Assembly (NCBI GenBank): GCA_005405945.1
Contig: BJHW01000001.1
Location: forward strand, 3,782,001-3,846,000
Direction of reading: 5' to 3'
DNA: 64,000 nucleotides
Source of the DNA: Streptomyces violaceusniger
Lineage (GTDB): Bacteria; Actinomycetota; Actinomycetes; Streptomycetales; Streptomycetaceae
A program made the translations under genes and the position numbers. Below, piece by piece: positions 8,217 to 20,541 of this stretch. The notes beneath the pieces were generated by a model, which had not been told where the DNA came from, did not search any database, and saw only the letters and a list, made by a program, of their open reading frames with translations. How positions within the stretch are numbered: the first letter of the stretch is position 1; every line of letters begins with the position of its first letter.

Positions 8217-9605
8217 GTGGCGAACGACGCCAGCACCGTTTTCGACCTAGTGATCCTCGGAGGCGGTAGCGGCGGTTACGCCGCTGCCCTGCGCGCGGCG
8301 CAGCTGGGTCTGGACGTCGCCCTGATCGAGAAGGACAAGCTGGGCGGCACCTGTCTGCACCGTGGCTGCATCCCCACCAAGGCGCTGCTGCACGCCGGTG
8401 AGCTCGCCGACCAGGCCCGCGAGGGCTCGGAATTCGGTGTGAAGACCACCTTCGAGGGCATCGACATCGAGGGTGTGCACAAGTACAAGGACGGCGTGGT
8501 CTCGGGCCTGTACAAGGGTCTGCAGGGTCTCATCGCCTCCCGCAAGGTCACCTATGTGACGGGTGAGGGCCGGCTGTCCTCCCCGACCTCGGTCGATGTG
8601 AACGGCCAGCGCTACACCGGCCGCCACATCCTGCTGGCCACCGGTTCGGTGCCGAAGTCCCTGCCCGGCCTGGAGATCGACGGCAACCGCGTCATCTCCT
8701 CCGACCACGCGCTGGTGCTCGACCGCGTGCCGAAGTCCGCGATCGTGCTGGGCGGCGGTGTCATCGGCGTCGAGTTCGCCTCCGCGTGGAAGTCCTTCGG
8801 GGCCGACATCACCATCGTCGAGGCGCTTCCCCACCTCGTCCCGGTCGAGGACGAGAACAGCTCCAAGCTGCTGGAGCGCGCCTTCCGCAAGCGCGGCATC
8901 AACTTCTCCCTCGGCTCCCGCTTCTCGGGCGTGGAGTACACCGCCGACGGCGTCAAGGTCTCGCTGGAGAACGGCAAGACCTTCGAGGCCGAGCTGCTGC
9001 TGGTGGCCGTCGGCCGCGGCCCGGTCTCGCAGGGGCTCGGCTACGAGGAGGCCGGGGTCGCCATGGACCGCGGCTATGTCCTCGTCGACGAGTACATGCG
9101 GACCAACGTGCCGACCATCTCCGCCGTCGGCGACCTGGTCCCCACCCTCCAGCTGGCCCACGTCGGCTTCGCCGAGGGCATGCTGGTGGCGGAGCGGCTG
9201 GCCGGTCTGAACCCGGTGCCGGTCGACTACGACGGCGTGCCGCGGGTGACCTACTGCCACCCCGAGGTCGCCTCCGTCGGCATCACCGAGGCCAAGGCCA
9301 AGGAGCTGTACGGTGCGGACAAGGTCGTCGCCCTGAAGTACAACCTCGCGGGCAACGGCAAGAGCAAGATCCTCAAGACCGCGGGCGAGATCAAGCTCGT
9401 GCAGGTACGTGACGGTGCCGTCGTCGGCGTCCACATGGTCGGTGACCGGATGGGCGAGCAGGTCGGCGAGGCTCAGCTGATCTACAACTGGGAGGCGCTG
9501 CCGGCCGAGGTCGCGCAGCTCGTCCACGCCCACCCGACCCAGAACGAGGCGCTCGGCGAGGCCCACCTGGCCCTGGCCGGCAAGCCGCTGCACTCCCACG
9601 ACTGA
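8217..9605 (+). CDS. lpdA: Dihydrolipoyl dehydrogenase (E3)
   Basis: This FAD flavoprotein reoxidises the dihydrolipoyl groups of 2-oxo acid dehydrogenase complexes and passes electrons to NAD+. The FAD-binding motif is ILGGGSGGYAAALRAAQ from residue ~13. The redox-active disulfide is C46/C51 in GGTCLHRGCIPTK, and the second Rossmann motif is VLGGGVIGVEFAS. The catalytic His-Glu pair is H439 and E444 in HAHPTQNEALGEA. GTG 8217 is supported by GGAGGA 6 nt upstream, giving 462 residues. It is followed after 51 bp by the E2 gene sucB, so the two are probably co-transcribed. Confidence 0.96.
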   Translation: MANDASTVFDLVILGGGSGGYAAALRAAQLGLDVALIEKDKLGGTCLHRGCIPTKALLHAGELADQAREGSEFGVKTTFEGIDIEGVHKYKDGVVSGLYKGLQGLIASRKVTYVTGEGRLSSPTSVDVNGQRYTGRHILLATGSVPKSLPGLEIDGNRVISSDHALVLDRVPKSAIVLGGGVIGVEFASAWKSFGADITIVEALPHLVPVEDENSSKLLERAFRKRGINFSLGSRFSGVEYTADGVKVSLENGKTFEAELLLVAVGRGPVSQGLGYEEAGVAMDRGYVLVDEYMRTNVPTISAVGDLVPTLQLAHVGFAEGMLVAERLAGLNPVPVDYDGVPRVTYCHPEVASVGITEAKAKELYGADKVVALKYNLAGNGKSKILKTAGEIKLVQVRDGAVVGVHMVGDRMGEQVGEAQLIYNWEALPAEVAQLVHAHPTQNEALGEAHLALAGKPLHSHD

Positions 9606-9656
9606 CTCATCCCGAGCGCGAACCATCCAAAGATCGTTAAGGAGCAACCGAACACC

Positions 9657-11426
9657 ATGGCGGTTTCCGTAACCCTGCCGGCGCTCGGCGAGAGCGTGAC
9701 CGAGGGCACCGTCACCCGCTGGCTCAAGGCCGAAGGTGAGCGCGTCGAGGCCGACGAGCCCCTGCTCGAGGTGTCGACCGACAAGGTCGACACCGAGATC
9801 CCGGCCCCCTCGGCCGGTGTGCTGACGTCCATCAAGGTGGCCGAGGACGAGACGGTCGAGGTCGGCGCCGAGCTGGCCATCATCGACGACGGCGGCGCGG
9901 CCCCGGCCGAGGCCCCCGCCCCCGCGGCCGAGCCCGCTCCGGCGGCTCAGCCCGAGCCCGCCCCGGCGCCCGCCGCCGAGGCCCCCGCCCCTGCCCCCGC
10001 TGCCGCCGCCGCTCCGGCCGGTGGCGCCGAGGGCACCGATGTGGTCCTCCCCGCGCTCGGCGAGAGCGTGACCGAGGGCACCGTCACCCGCTGGCTCAAG
10101 GAGGTCGGCGAGTCGGTCGAGGCCGATGAGCCGCTGCTCGAGGTCTCCACCGACAAGGTCGACACCGAGATCCCGGCCCCGACCGCGGGCACCCTGCTGG
10201 AGATCCTGGTCGGTGAGGACGAGACCGCCGAGGTCGGCGCCAAGCTGGCCGTGATCGGCGCCGCCGGTGCCGCTCCGGCCGCCGCGCCCGCCGAGGCCCC
10301 GGCCGCCCCGGCCCCGGCTCCCGAGCCGGTCCAGGAGGCCCCGGCTCCCGCGCCCGCCCCGGCCCCGCAGGCCCCGAGCGCCCCGGCGCCGCAGGCCGTC
10401 ACCCCGGAGCCGGTCGCCCCCGAGCCCACCCCGGCCGCTCCGGCGCCCGCCCCGGCCCCGGCCGCGACCATCCCGGCTCCCGCGGCCCCCGAGGCCGAGG
10501 GCGCCTACGTCACCCCGCTGGTGCGCAAGCTCGCCGCCGAGAACAACGTGGACCTGTCCACGGTCAAGGGCACCGGCGTCGGCGGCCGCATCCGCAAGCA
10601 GGACGTCATCGCCGCCGCGGAGGCCGCCAAGGCCGCGGCCCAGGCCCAGGCTCCGGCCCCGGCCGCCGCCGCGCCGAAGGCCGCCCCGCTGGAGGTGTCC
10701 CCGCTGCGCGGCCAGACCGTCAAGATGCCGCGGATGCGCAAGGTCATCGGCGACAACATGATGAAGGCCCTGCACAGCCAGGCCCAGCTCACCAGCGTGG
10801 TCGAGGTGGACGTCACCAAGGTCATGCGGCTGCGCGCCCGGGCCAAGGAGGCGTTCGCGCAGCGCGAGGGCGTCAAGCTCTCGCCGATGCCGTTCTTCGT
10901 GAAGGCCGCCGTTCAGGCGCTGAAGGCCCACCCGGCCATCAACGCCCGGATCAACGAGGACGACAACACCATCACGTACTTCGACGTGGAGAACGTCGGT
11001 ATCGCGGTGGACGCCGAGAAGGGCCTGATGACCCCGGTCATCAAGAACGCCGGCGACCTCAACATCGCCGGTCTGTCCAAGAAGACGGCGGAGCTGGCGG
11101 GCAAGGTCCGCTCCAGCAAGATCACCCCGGACGAGATGTCCGGCGCCACCTTCACGATCAGCAACACCGGCTCGCGCGGTGCGCTGTTCGACACGATCAT
11201 CGTGCCGCCGAACCAGGTCGCCATCCTGGGCATCGGCGCGACCGTCAAGCGCCCGGTGGTCATCAACCACCCGGAGCTGGGCGAGACCATCGCGGTGCGC
11301 GACATGACGTACGTGGCGCTCTCCTACGACCACCGCCTGGTGGACGGTGCCGACGCGGCCCGCTACCTGACGGCCGTCAAGGAGATCCTGGAGGCCGGCG
11401 AGTTCGAGGTGGACCTCGGGCTCTGA
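9657..11426 (+). CDS. sucB: 2-oxo acid dehydrogenase E2, actinobacterial SucB type (dihydrolipoyl acyltransferase)
   Basis: The 589-residue protein has the full E2 layout. Lipoyl domain 1 is residues ~1-78 and lipoyl domain 2 ~126-203, each with the lipoylated Lys in STDKVDTEIPAP. Ala/Pro-rich swinging linkers lie at ~79-125 and ~204-280. The peripheral-subunit binding domain is YVTPLVRKLAAENNVDLS at ~283-320 and the catalytic domain ~350-589, with H559 in YDHRLVDGADAARYL. Actinobacterial proteins of this form are named SucB, but in these bacteria the E2 is shared between pyruvate and 2-oxoglutarate complexes, so aceF would also fit. AAGGAG precedes the ATG. A strong terminator follows. Confidence 0.93.
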   Translation: MAVSVTLPALGESVTEGTVTRWLKAEGERVEADEPLLEVSTDKVDTEIPAPSAGVLTSIKVAEDETVEVGAELAIIDDGGAAPAEAPAPAAEPAPAAQPEPAPAPAAEAPAPAPAAAAAPAGGAEGTDVVLPALGESVTEGTVTRWLKEVGESVEADEPLLEVSTDKVDTEIPAPTAGTLLEILVGEDETAEVGAKLAVIGAAGAAPAAAPAEAPAAPAPAPEPVQEAPAPAPAPAPQAPSAPAPQAVTPEPVAPEPTPAAPAPAPAPAATIPAPAAPEAEGAYVTPLVRKLAAENNVDLSTVKGTGVGGRIRKQDVIAAAEAAKAAAQAQAPAPAAAAPKAAPLEVSPLRGQTVKMPRMRKVIGDNMMKALHSQAQLTSVVEVDVTKVMRLRARAKEAFAQREGVKLSPMPFFVKAAVQALKAHPAINARINEDDNTITYFDVENVGIAVDAEKGLMTPVIKNAGDLNIAGLSKKTAELAGKVRSSKITPDEMSGATFTISNTGSRGALFDTIIVPPNQVAILGIGATVKRPVVINHPELGETIAVRDMTYVALSYDHRLVDGADAARYLTAVKEILEAGEFEVDLGL

Positions 11427-11446
11427 CCCGCACCTCGGTTTCCCTG

Positions 11447-11485
11447 CCGCGCCCCGCACGGGCTTCCCGTGCGGGGCGCGGTTTT
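11447..11485 (+). terminator. Rho-independent terminator after sucB
   Basis: A perfect 15-bp stem, CCGCGCCCCGCACGG with CCGTGCGGGGCGCGG, closes loop GCTTC and is followed by TTTT at 11482-11485. It ends the lpd-sucB unit 20 bp after the sucB stop. Confidence 0.9.
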
Positions 11486-11557
11486 CCTTGCCGCAGTGCT
11501 CTTACCGCGGTGCCGGGATAATGGCAGCTGTTCACCGCTGGTTCTAAGGAGTCCCCC

Positions 11558-12181
11558 ATGGCCGCGCCCGTCGTCCACTCGCTGCGCGAGCAGATCCGCG
11601 AGCACATCGTGGAGGGCATCGTCAGCGGCCGCTGGAAGCCGGGCGAGCGGATCGTGGAGCGCCGGATCGCCACCGAGCTCGAGGTCAGCCAGACGCCCGT
11701 ACGGGAGGCGCTGCGGGAGCTGGAGTCGCTGCGGCTGATCGAGTCGGCGCCGAACAAGGGCGTCCGGGTGCGGAATCTGACCGCCGCCGATCTGGAGGAG
11801 ATCTATCCGGTGCGGGCCGGGCTCGAACAGATGGCGGCGGAGCTGGCCGCGCCCGTGCTGGCCGAGGACACCTCCGCCCTGGAGCCCGAGGTGCGGGCGC
11901 TGTACGAGGCGGACCGCGCGGCCGACGGGGAGGCGCAGGTCCGGCACACCGTGGCGTTCCACCGGGAGCTGGTGCGGGCGTCGGGCAACAGCGTGCTGCT
12001 GCACACCTGGGAGTCGCTGGGCATCGAGATCTGGACGACGCTGTCGATCCGCTGGCTGGGCACCGTCCAGCAGTCGTACGCCGAGGAGCACCAGGCCGTG
12101 GTGGACGCCTTCAAACGGCGGGATCCGCGGGTCGGCGAACTGGTCAAGGAACACGTCCTCGGCTGTGCACCGCGTGCCTAG
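11558..12181 (+). CDS. GntR/FadR-family transcriptional regulator next to aceE
   Basis: The N-terminal winged helix (residues ~8-72) has the GntR signature: LREQIREHIVEGIVSGRWKP, then VERRIATELEVSQTPVREAL as recognition region, then LIESAPNKGVRV as wing. The rest is an all-helical FCD effector domain with conserved FHRELVRASGN and an EEHQAVVDAFKRRD segment supplying metal-binding His residues. The FCD domain suggests a carboxylate effector. AAGGAGT lies 5 nt before ATG 11558. The gene sits between sucB and aceE, and a perfect palindrome lies 17 bp before aceE, so control of aceE is likely. Confidence 0.88.
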   Translation: MAAPVVHSLREQIREHIVEGIVSGRWKPGERIVERRIATELEVSQTPVREALRELESLRLIESAPNKGVRVRNLTAADLEEIYPVRAGLEQMAAELAAPVLAEDTSALEPEVRALYEADRAADGEAQVRHTVAFHRELVRASGNSVLLHTWESLGIEIWTTLSIRWLGTVQQSYAEEHQAVVDAFKRRDPRVGELVKEHVLGCAPRA

Positions 12182-12239
12182 TTTCGCGGCACGGAATGCC
12201 AATTTCGGCTTACGGAGCACTTTTTCCTTGGCAGATCTT

Positions 12240-12256
12240 TGATCGATCATCGATCA
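12240..12256. promoter_or_regulatory. Palindromic operator upstream of aceE
   Basis: TGATCGATCATCGATCA is a perfect 17-bp palindrome around a central C, ending 16 bp before the aceE ATG. Odd-length palindromes of this size are typical of GntR/FadR dimers, and a GntR gene ends 58 bp upstream. It would overlap the transcription start or the 5' leader of aceE, which fits repression. Confidence 0.7.
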
Positions 12257-12272
12257 GTCTTACGGTGATGTC

Positions 12273-14943
<2,671 letters not shown>

Positions 14944-14957
14944 CGGCGCCGGTGCCG

Positions 14958-15200
14958 GGGATCGCCTGCGGCGGGCTGTTCCCCTCCCCGCCCCTTCCCA
15001 CAACTGGGGCTCCGCCCCAGACCCCGCTCCTCAATCGCCGGAGGGGCTGATTTCAGCCCGTCAGGGGCACCTCCCAGCGGTAGCTGGGGAGATTGAGGAC
15101 ACGCCCGAAGGGCGTCCGGGTCCAGGGCGGAGCCCCTGCCACGCGGCGGAGCCGCATATCGATGCCGCGGGAAGGGGCGGGGCGGGGAAAGAGCCGCCGG
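14958..15200. repeat. Large GC-rich inverted-repeat intergenic element, copy 3
   Basis: It starts CCTGCGGCGGGCTGTTCCCC, then CCCGCCCCTTCCCACAACTG and the hairpin GGGGCTCCGCCCCAGACCCC. It closes with ACGCGGCGGAGCCGCATATC and GGAAGGGGCGGGGCGGGG. The middle holds CACCTCCCAGCGGTAGCTGG, also found with small changes near 5878 before pepA. It follows aceE; no gene is seen between 14944 and 15302. Confidence 0.65.
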
Positions 15201-15302
15201 GCCGGGCGTAAGGCCGGGCCCTGCCCCTGCGCGGTCGGGCGCGCTACGGCCGCGAACCCGCCACGGTCCGCCGCTCGCCCGAGAGCACGGCATCATGGGC
15301 CC

Positions 15303-16266
15303 GTGCGCGCTGCCCGCCTCATCAAGATGGTGCTTCTGCTCCAGGCTCGGCCCTCGATCACGGGGCCGAGCTGGCGCGGGAGCTGGAGGTCTCCGAGCGC
15401 ACCGTGACCCGGGACGCCGCCGCGCTGTCCGAGGCGGGGATCCCGGTCTACGCGGACCGGGGCCGGGCCGGGGCTACCGGCTCATCGGCGGCTACCGCAC
15501 CCGGCTGACCGGCCTCGGGCGGACCGAGGCCGAGGCGCTGTTCCTGTCCGGTGTGCCCTCCGCACTGCGCGAGATGGGGCTCGCGGACGCCGCCTCCGCC
15601 GCCCGGCTGAAGGTGTCCGCCGCGCTGCTCCCCGAGCTGCGGGACGCCTCCCACACGGTGGCCCAGCGGTTCCACCTCGACGCCCCGGGCTGGTGGCGGG
15701 AGCCGGAGGCGCCGGAGCTGCTGCCGAGCATCGCCGACGCGGTCTGGGACGATCTGCGGATCGCCGTCCGATACCGGCGCCGGGACGCCGAGGTCCGGCG
15801 GGAGCTCGAACCGTACGGGCTCGTGCTCAAGGCGGGCGTCTGGTATCTCGCGGCCCGCGCCGAGGGCGGCTTCCGGGTGTACCGAGTGGATCGTTTCGCC
15901 GCCGTCGAGCCGACCGGCGCCCGCTTCCTCCGGGACGAGGAGTTCGACCTGCCCGCCTTCTGGGAGGAGCGGGCCGAGCAGTTCGCCCGCTCGATCCTGC
16001 GGGAGCGGGCCGTCGTACGGCTGACCCCGGCCGGGGCCCGGCGGCTGCCGCATGTCACGGACCGGGTGGCGGCCGAGGAGGCCGTGCGCGAGGCCGGGGA
16101 GCCCGACGGGCAGGGGCGGCTCACCGTCACCCTGCCCGTCGAGTCCTACGAGGTCGCCCTCGCCCAGCTGCTCGGGCTCGGCCCGGAGGCGGAGGTGCTG
16201 GGGCCGCCGGAGCTGCGCGCGCTCTTCGTGGAGGCGGCGCGCCGTACGGCGGAGCTGTACCGGTGA
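15303..16266 (+). CDS. WYL-domain transcriptional regulator (DeoR-type HTH), two frameshifts
   Basis: With two single-base repairs (G-runs 15362-15365 and 15470-15473) the gene encodes 321 residues. The N-terminal winged helix reads LIKMVLLLQ, then ITGAELARELEVSERTVTRD, then GIPVYADRGRAGGYRL, the HTH_11 layout. The middle and C-terminal parts hold the WYL domain: EPYGLVLKAGVWYLAARAEG and FRVYRVDRFAAVEPTG, then a WCX-type C-terminus. WYL regulators bind small ligands or nucleic acid; the target is unknown. GTG 15303 is the first start compatible with the HTH. The stop lies within a strong hairpin shared with the convergent SDR. Confidence 0.87.
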
Positions 16267-16288
16267 GCCGTACGGATACGGCTCACCG
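16261..16288. terminator. Bidirectional terminator hairpin
   Basis: A perfect 12-bp stem (CGGTGAGCCGTA with TACGGCTCACCG) with loop CGGA includes the WYL stop codon. It lies 21 bp from the stop of the convergent SDR gene. Confidence 0.85.
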
Positions 16289-16308
16289 GAGAGCCGTACG
16301 GCGCCGCC

Positions 16309-17227
16309 CTATCGGTAGTCGGCGGCCGTGCCCTCCTTGTCGCCGAAGACAACGTCCCGGAAGTAGCCGAAGACATCCGGCCGGGAGCCGTCCAGATCGG
16401 TGAAGCCGTAGACCTTGGCCAGATCCCCGCTGAAGACGGACTTCCCGTTCCACCGCGCCCGGTCCGGGTCGGCGGCGAGCGCGGCGACCGCGCGCCCGAC
16501 GAAGTGTGGCGACTCGGCGATGGCGAAGTGCGGCTCCTTCGCCACCGCGTCCCGCCAGTTCTCCTCCGTCACCCCGAAGTGGTCCAGCATCTGCTCGGAG
16601 CGGAGAAAGCCCGGCGAGACGCTGACCGCCGTGCCGTCGAACTCCTTCAGCTCCTCCGCGAGCCCGAAGGCGGTCCGGATCGGGGCGTTCTTGGTGAGGT
16701 CGTAGAAGAGGTTCAGCCGGTACCTCTTGTTGAACTCCTCGCTTCCGTCGGTCACCTCGACCACCAGCCCACCCGGGTGCCGGATCAGCAGCGGCAGCGC
16801 GTAGTAGCTGGTGATCAGGTGGGTCTCGACGCCGAGCCGGAGCATCCGCAGCCCGCCCACCAGATTCGTCTCCCACGTCTTCTTGCCGAACTCGACCAGC
16901 TCCTCACCGCCCCATACGTCATTGACCAGGACGTCCAGCCGGCCCTGCTCCGGTCGATCCGCTCCACCAGCGCCCGCACCCGCTCGGGCTCGAGGTGGTC
17001 CGTCGGCACCGCGATGCCCGTGCCGCCCGCGGCCGTGATCAGCTCCGCCGTCTCCTCGATGGTCTCGGTGGCCCGCCCCACCTCGCTGACCCGCTCACGT
17101 GTGGTGCGCCCCGTCGCGTAGACGGTGGCCCCGGCCGCCCCAGCTCGACGGCCATCGCCCGGCCCGCGCCGCGGGTCGCCCCCGCGACGAGCGCGACCCT
17201 TCCCGCCAGTGCGCCCTGTGTGCTCAC
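16309..17227 (-). CDS. SDR-family oxidoreductase, two frameshifts
   Basis: Repaired in the runs at ~17138-17141 and ~16950, the gene encodes 306 residues. It starts VSTQGALAGRVALVAGATRG, the TGxxxGxG-type NAD(P)-binding motif of short-chain dehydrogenases (here GATRGAGRA). Further on are the adenine-pocket region ATVYATGRTTRER and LDVLVNDVWGGEE, matching the NNAG position. The usual YxxxK is not obvious: RYRLNLFYDLTKNAPIR may supply Tyr and Lys, as in the long SDR subgroup found in Actinobacteria. Substrate unknown. GTG 17227 is the start; a 24-bp palindrome lies in the divergent promoter region. Confidence 0.82.
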
Positions 17228-17266
17228 GTCCCATGCGTCCTCTCGGTCTGAATGCCGTGTGGGTGA

Positions 17267-17290
17267 CGTGGCCGACCCGGGTCGGCCACG
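17267..17290. promoter_or_regulatory. 24-bp perfect palindrome between divergent SDR and DUF4240 genes
   Basis: The left half CGTGGCCGACCC is the exact reverse complement of the right half GGGTCGGCCACG, with no spacer. It lies 40 bp upstream of the SDR start and 111 bp upstream of the DUF4240 start, a position suited to an operator for one or both genes. Which protein binds is not known; the nearest regulator is the WYL gene. Confidence 0.6.
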
Positions 17291-17400
17291 GGTCGACCTT
17301 CGCAGGGAAATCCGACACCTGCTGTCGGGTATTGCACGGCGGCCGCATCCGGCCCGCTCCGCGTGCGGGGGTGCGCGGGAGGGCCGATCCTGGTCCCGTG

Positions 17401-17922
17401 ATGATGGACGAGACGGAGTTCTGGGGGCTGGTCGACAGCGCTCGGGAGGCCGCGGACGGCGACCCCGAGGACCAGTCCGACCTGCTCGTCGAGCAGCTGT
17501 CACGGCTCGACCCCGACGCGGTGCTGGACTTCGCCCGGCACTTCGAGGCCCGCTCCAACCGGGCGTACCGCTGGGATGTGTGGGGCGCCGCCTGGGTGCT
17601 GCTCGGCGGGGTCGGCGACGACGCCTTCGAGGCGTTCCGCTACTGGCTGATCGGCCAGGGCCGGGAGATCTTCGAGGGCGCGCTGCACGATCCGGACGCG
17701 CTCGCCGATCTGCTCGAGGACTTCGACGAGCGGGTGGACGGCGACTGCGAGGACCTGGGGTACGCGGCGGACGAGGCGTACGAGCGGCTGACCGGCGCGC
17801 CCCTGCCGGAGCTGGGGCTCTCGCCCACGCCCCGGGAACCGATCGGGGAACCCCTCGACTTCGAGAGCGAGGCGGTGCTGGCGGAGCGGTATCCGCGGCT
17901 GTGGGAGCGCTTCAGGGCCTGA
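17401..17922 (+). CDS. DUF4240 domain protein
   Basis: This 173-residue acidic protein begins MMDETEFWGLVDSARE and contains the typical DUF4240 core: FARHFEARSNRAYRWDVWGA, AFRYWLIGQGREIFE, then GDCEDLGYAADEAYE. It has no signal peptide or membrane segment. The domain is common in Streptomyces, and I know of no proven function. GTG 17398, directly before the ATG, is also possible. Divergent from the SDR. Confidence 0.85.
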   Translation: MMDETEFWGLVDSAREAADGDPEDQSDLLVEQLSRLDPDAVLDFARHFEARSNRAYRWDVWGAAWVLLGGVGDDAFEAFRYWLIGQGREIFEGALHDPDALADLLEDFDERVDGDCEDLGYAADEAYERLTGAPLPELGLSPTPREPIGEPLDFESEAVLAERYPRLWERFRA

Positions 17923-18065
17923 CTGCCGGACGTGCCTGGTGGCCTGACGGGCCTGGTGGCCTGATGACGTGCCTGACGGCCTGACGTGCCCGGTTGCGCG
18001 GCGGTCGGCGCTCGGCAGCTGCGCCCTTCCGACATCCCTCCCGCGATCGGGGGCAGGATGGGGCC

Positions 18066-18954
18066 ATGCGTATCGCGGTCACCGGTTCGTCCGGGCTCAT
18101 CGGCACGGCACTCGTCCGCTCGCTGCGCGAGGACGGCCACCAGGTGGTGCGTCTGGTGCGGCGTCCGCCGCGTGCGGAGGACGAGGTGGAGTGGGACCCG
18201 CAGCGGCAGTGGGTGGACACCTCCGGGCTGATGGGCTGTGAGGCCGTGGTCCATCTCGCGGGCGCCGGCGTCGGCGACCGGCGCTGGACCGACGCGTACA
18301 AGAAGGAGATCCGGAACAGCCGGGTGCTGGGCACCGCCGCCATCGCCGAGGCGGTCGCCTCGCTGGACACCCCGCCACGGGTGCTGGTGAGCGGGAGCGC
18401 GGTCGGGTTCTACGGTGACACCGGGGAGCGCGCGGTCGACGAGAGTGCGCCCCCTGGCCACGGATTCCTTCCGGACCTCTGCCAGGACTGGGAGGAGGCG
18501 GCGACCGCGGCGCAGGAGGCGGGCGTCCGTACGGTCTTCGCCCGGACCGGTCTGGTGGTCTCCGCCGAGGGCGGGGCGTGGGGGAAGCTCTTCCCCTGTT
18601 CAAGCTGGGGCTCGGCGGCCGGATGGGCAGCGGCCGGCAGTACTGGAGCTTCATCGCGCTGCGGGACCACATCGCCGCGCTGCGCCACATCCTCGACACG
18701 CCCGAGCTCACCGGGCCGGTCAACCTCACGGCGCCGACGCCGGTGACCAACCGCGAGATCACGGCCGCCATGGGCCGGGTGCTGGGCCGCCCCACGCTCT
18801 TCTCGGTCCCCGCGCCCGCGCTGCGGATCGCCCTCGGCGAGATGTCCGGGGACGTCCTCGGGAGCGTCCGGGCCGTCCCCGCCGCCTTCTGGACTCCGGC
18901 TTCACGTTCGCCTGCCCGCATGTGGAAGAGGCGATCAAGGCGGCGCTCGGATAA
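18066..18954 (+). CDS. TIGR01777-family NAD-dependent epimerase/dehydratase-like protein, two frameshifts
   Basis: The protein begins MRIAVTGSSGLIGTALVRSL, the Rossmann motif GxxGxxG of extended SDRs. It continues with the family-specific VVHLAGAGVGDRRWTDAYKK, RVLVSGSAVGFYGDTGE and FARTGLVVS. After the first break come GGRMGSGRQYWSFIALRDH and GPVNLTAPTPVTNREI, and after the second LLDSGFTFACPHVEEAIKAAL. Repairing C-losses near 18593-18596 and ~18884 gives 296 residues, the normal size. TIGR01777 proteins (YfcH-like) have no firmly known substrate. Confidence 0.88.
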
Positions 18955-19199
18955 GGGAGTTGGGCGCTCCGCGCCCCCTCCCGCCCTCCCCCGCTCCCTC
19001 TCCTCCCCGGCCGTGGACCGTTCGATGGCGGTGTGCGACCGGTGTGCGCCCGTGCCCGGTCGGTGCGCGTCTGGCATCGACCGTTTTTGTCCGTACTGTC
19101 AAGACCGTCTCGTCGAGCCGTCTCGCGGGACCCACGCATCCGGACCGCCGGTCGGGGCAGCAGCCCCCGTGACGGACGCACCGACCTCGGGGAGGACAC

Positions 19200-20541
19200 G
19201 TGCTCAAGCGCAAGCACCGCACGGACGTCGTCATCGTCGGCGCCGGGCTCGCGGGGCTGGCCGCGGCCCATCGGCTGACCGACGCGGGAGTCGCGGTCAC
19301 GGTGCTCGAGGCCGCGCCCCACGTGGGTGGACGGATGACCACCGAGACCGTGGACGGCTTCCGGCTGGACCGCACCGGCCATCTGATGAACACCTCGTTC
19401 CCGGAGTTGCGGCGCACTCCGGGGCTCGGCGCCCTCGCCCTGCGCCCCTTCGCCCAGGGGGTGCTGGTCCACAGCGAGGGCCGTACGCACCGGGTGGACA
19501 CCCCCGGAGCATGAGGGGCGCATTCACGACGGCACGCGCCCTCGCGAACGCCGCCCGCGCGCCGCTCGGCAGCGGGCTCGATCAGGCCCGACTCGGTGCC
19601 GCGCTCGGCAGGCTCGCCGCCCTGCCCGCGGACCGCCTGCTCGCCCGCCCCGACCGGCCGGTCTCCGAGACCCTGGGGGGCGGGGCCTACCTGCTCGTAC
19701 GGTCGAGGGGGTGCTGCGTCCGCTGCTCGTGTCACTGCTCAGCGACCCGGACCTCACCACCTCCAGCCGCTGCGCCGACCTCGCGCTGCGCGGCTACGCA
19801 CGCGGCCGCCTCTGCCTCCCGGCGGGCGGCGCGTCCACCGTCCCCGAACTGCTCGCGGCCGCGCTGCCGCCGGGGACGGTCCGTACGGGCGTCCGGGCCG
19901 TATCGGCCTCCACCACCTCCGTGGCCACCGCCGAACACGGCGAGTTCGGCTGCCGTGCGGTGCTGGTGGCCACCGGGGCGCACGACGCGGCCGGGCTGCT
20001 GCCCGGGCTGCGGGTGCCGGCCTTCCACCCGGTCACCGTGGTGCACCACACCGCCGACCGGCCGCCGCTGCGCGAGCCCGCACTGATACTCGCGGCGGGC
20101 GGGCGGGGGCCGGTGGCCCACACCATGGTGGCCAGCGAGGTGGACCCCTCGCGCACCCCGCCCGGCCGGGTGCTGATCACCTCCACGGTGCTGGGCACCT
20201 CCGCCGCGCTGCCGACCGCCGAGCTGGACCGGGCCGTCCGGGCCCAACTGACGGCGGTGTACGGAACGTCGACGGCGGGCTGGGACCTGCTGGCCGTCCA
20301 CCACGACCCGTACGCCGTCCCGGCCATGCCCGCACCCCACGACCCACGCCGCCCGGTGCGGCTGCTGTACGGGCTGTACGTCTGCGGCGACCACCGCGAC
20401 TCCAGCACGGTCCAGGGCGCCCTGGCCTCCGGCCGCCGAGCCGCCCGCGCGGTACTCAGCGACTTCGGCGCGCCTCCCGGGTCGGGATCCGACACGGCCT
20501 CCGGCACCGGCCCCGGCTCCCTACCCGCCGCTGCGGCCTGA
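19200..20541 (+). CDS. FAD-dependent amine oxidase-like oxidoreductase, two frameshifts
   Basis: The N-terminus holds the dinucleotide motif VVIVGAGLAGLAAAHRLTDA followed by HVGGRMTTETVDGFRLD, the GG-doublet region of the flavin amine oxidase / protoporphyrinogen oxidase superfamily. The C-terminus has GLYVCGDHRDSSTVQGALAS, the second FAD contact with GD. Breaks at ~19506 (missing G) and in G-run 19675-19680 are repaired to give 447 residues. GTG 19200 follows GGAGGA closely. It converges on the IclR gene with a 21-bp overlap. The substrate is unknown; a carotenoid-type or amine substrate is possible. Confidence 0.85.

Noticed and set aside
8247..11459. A 1070-codon open frame on the minus strand opposite lpd and sucB
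   Set aside because: It is the usual antisense open frame of high-GC genes; the translation is His/Arg/Gly/Leu low complexity with no family marks, while lpd and sucB are unmistakable.
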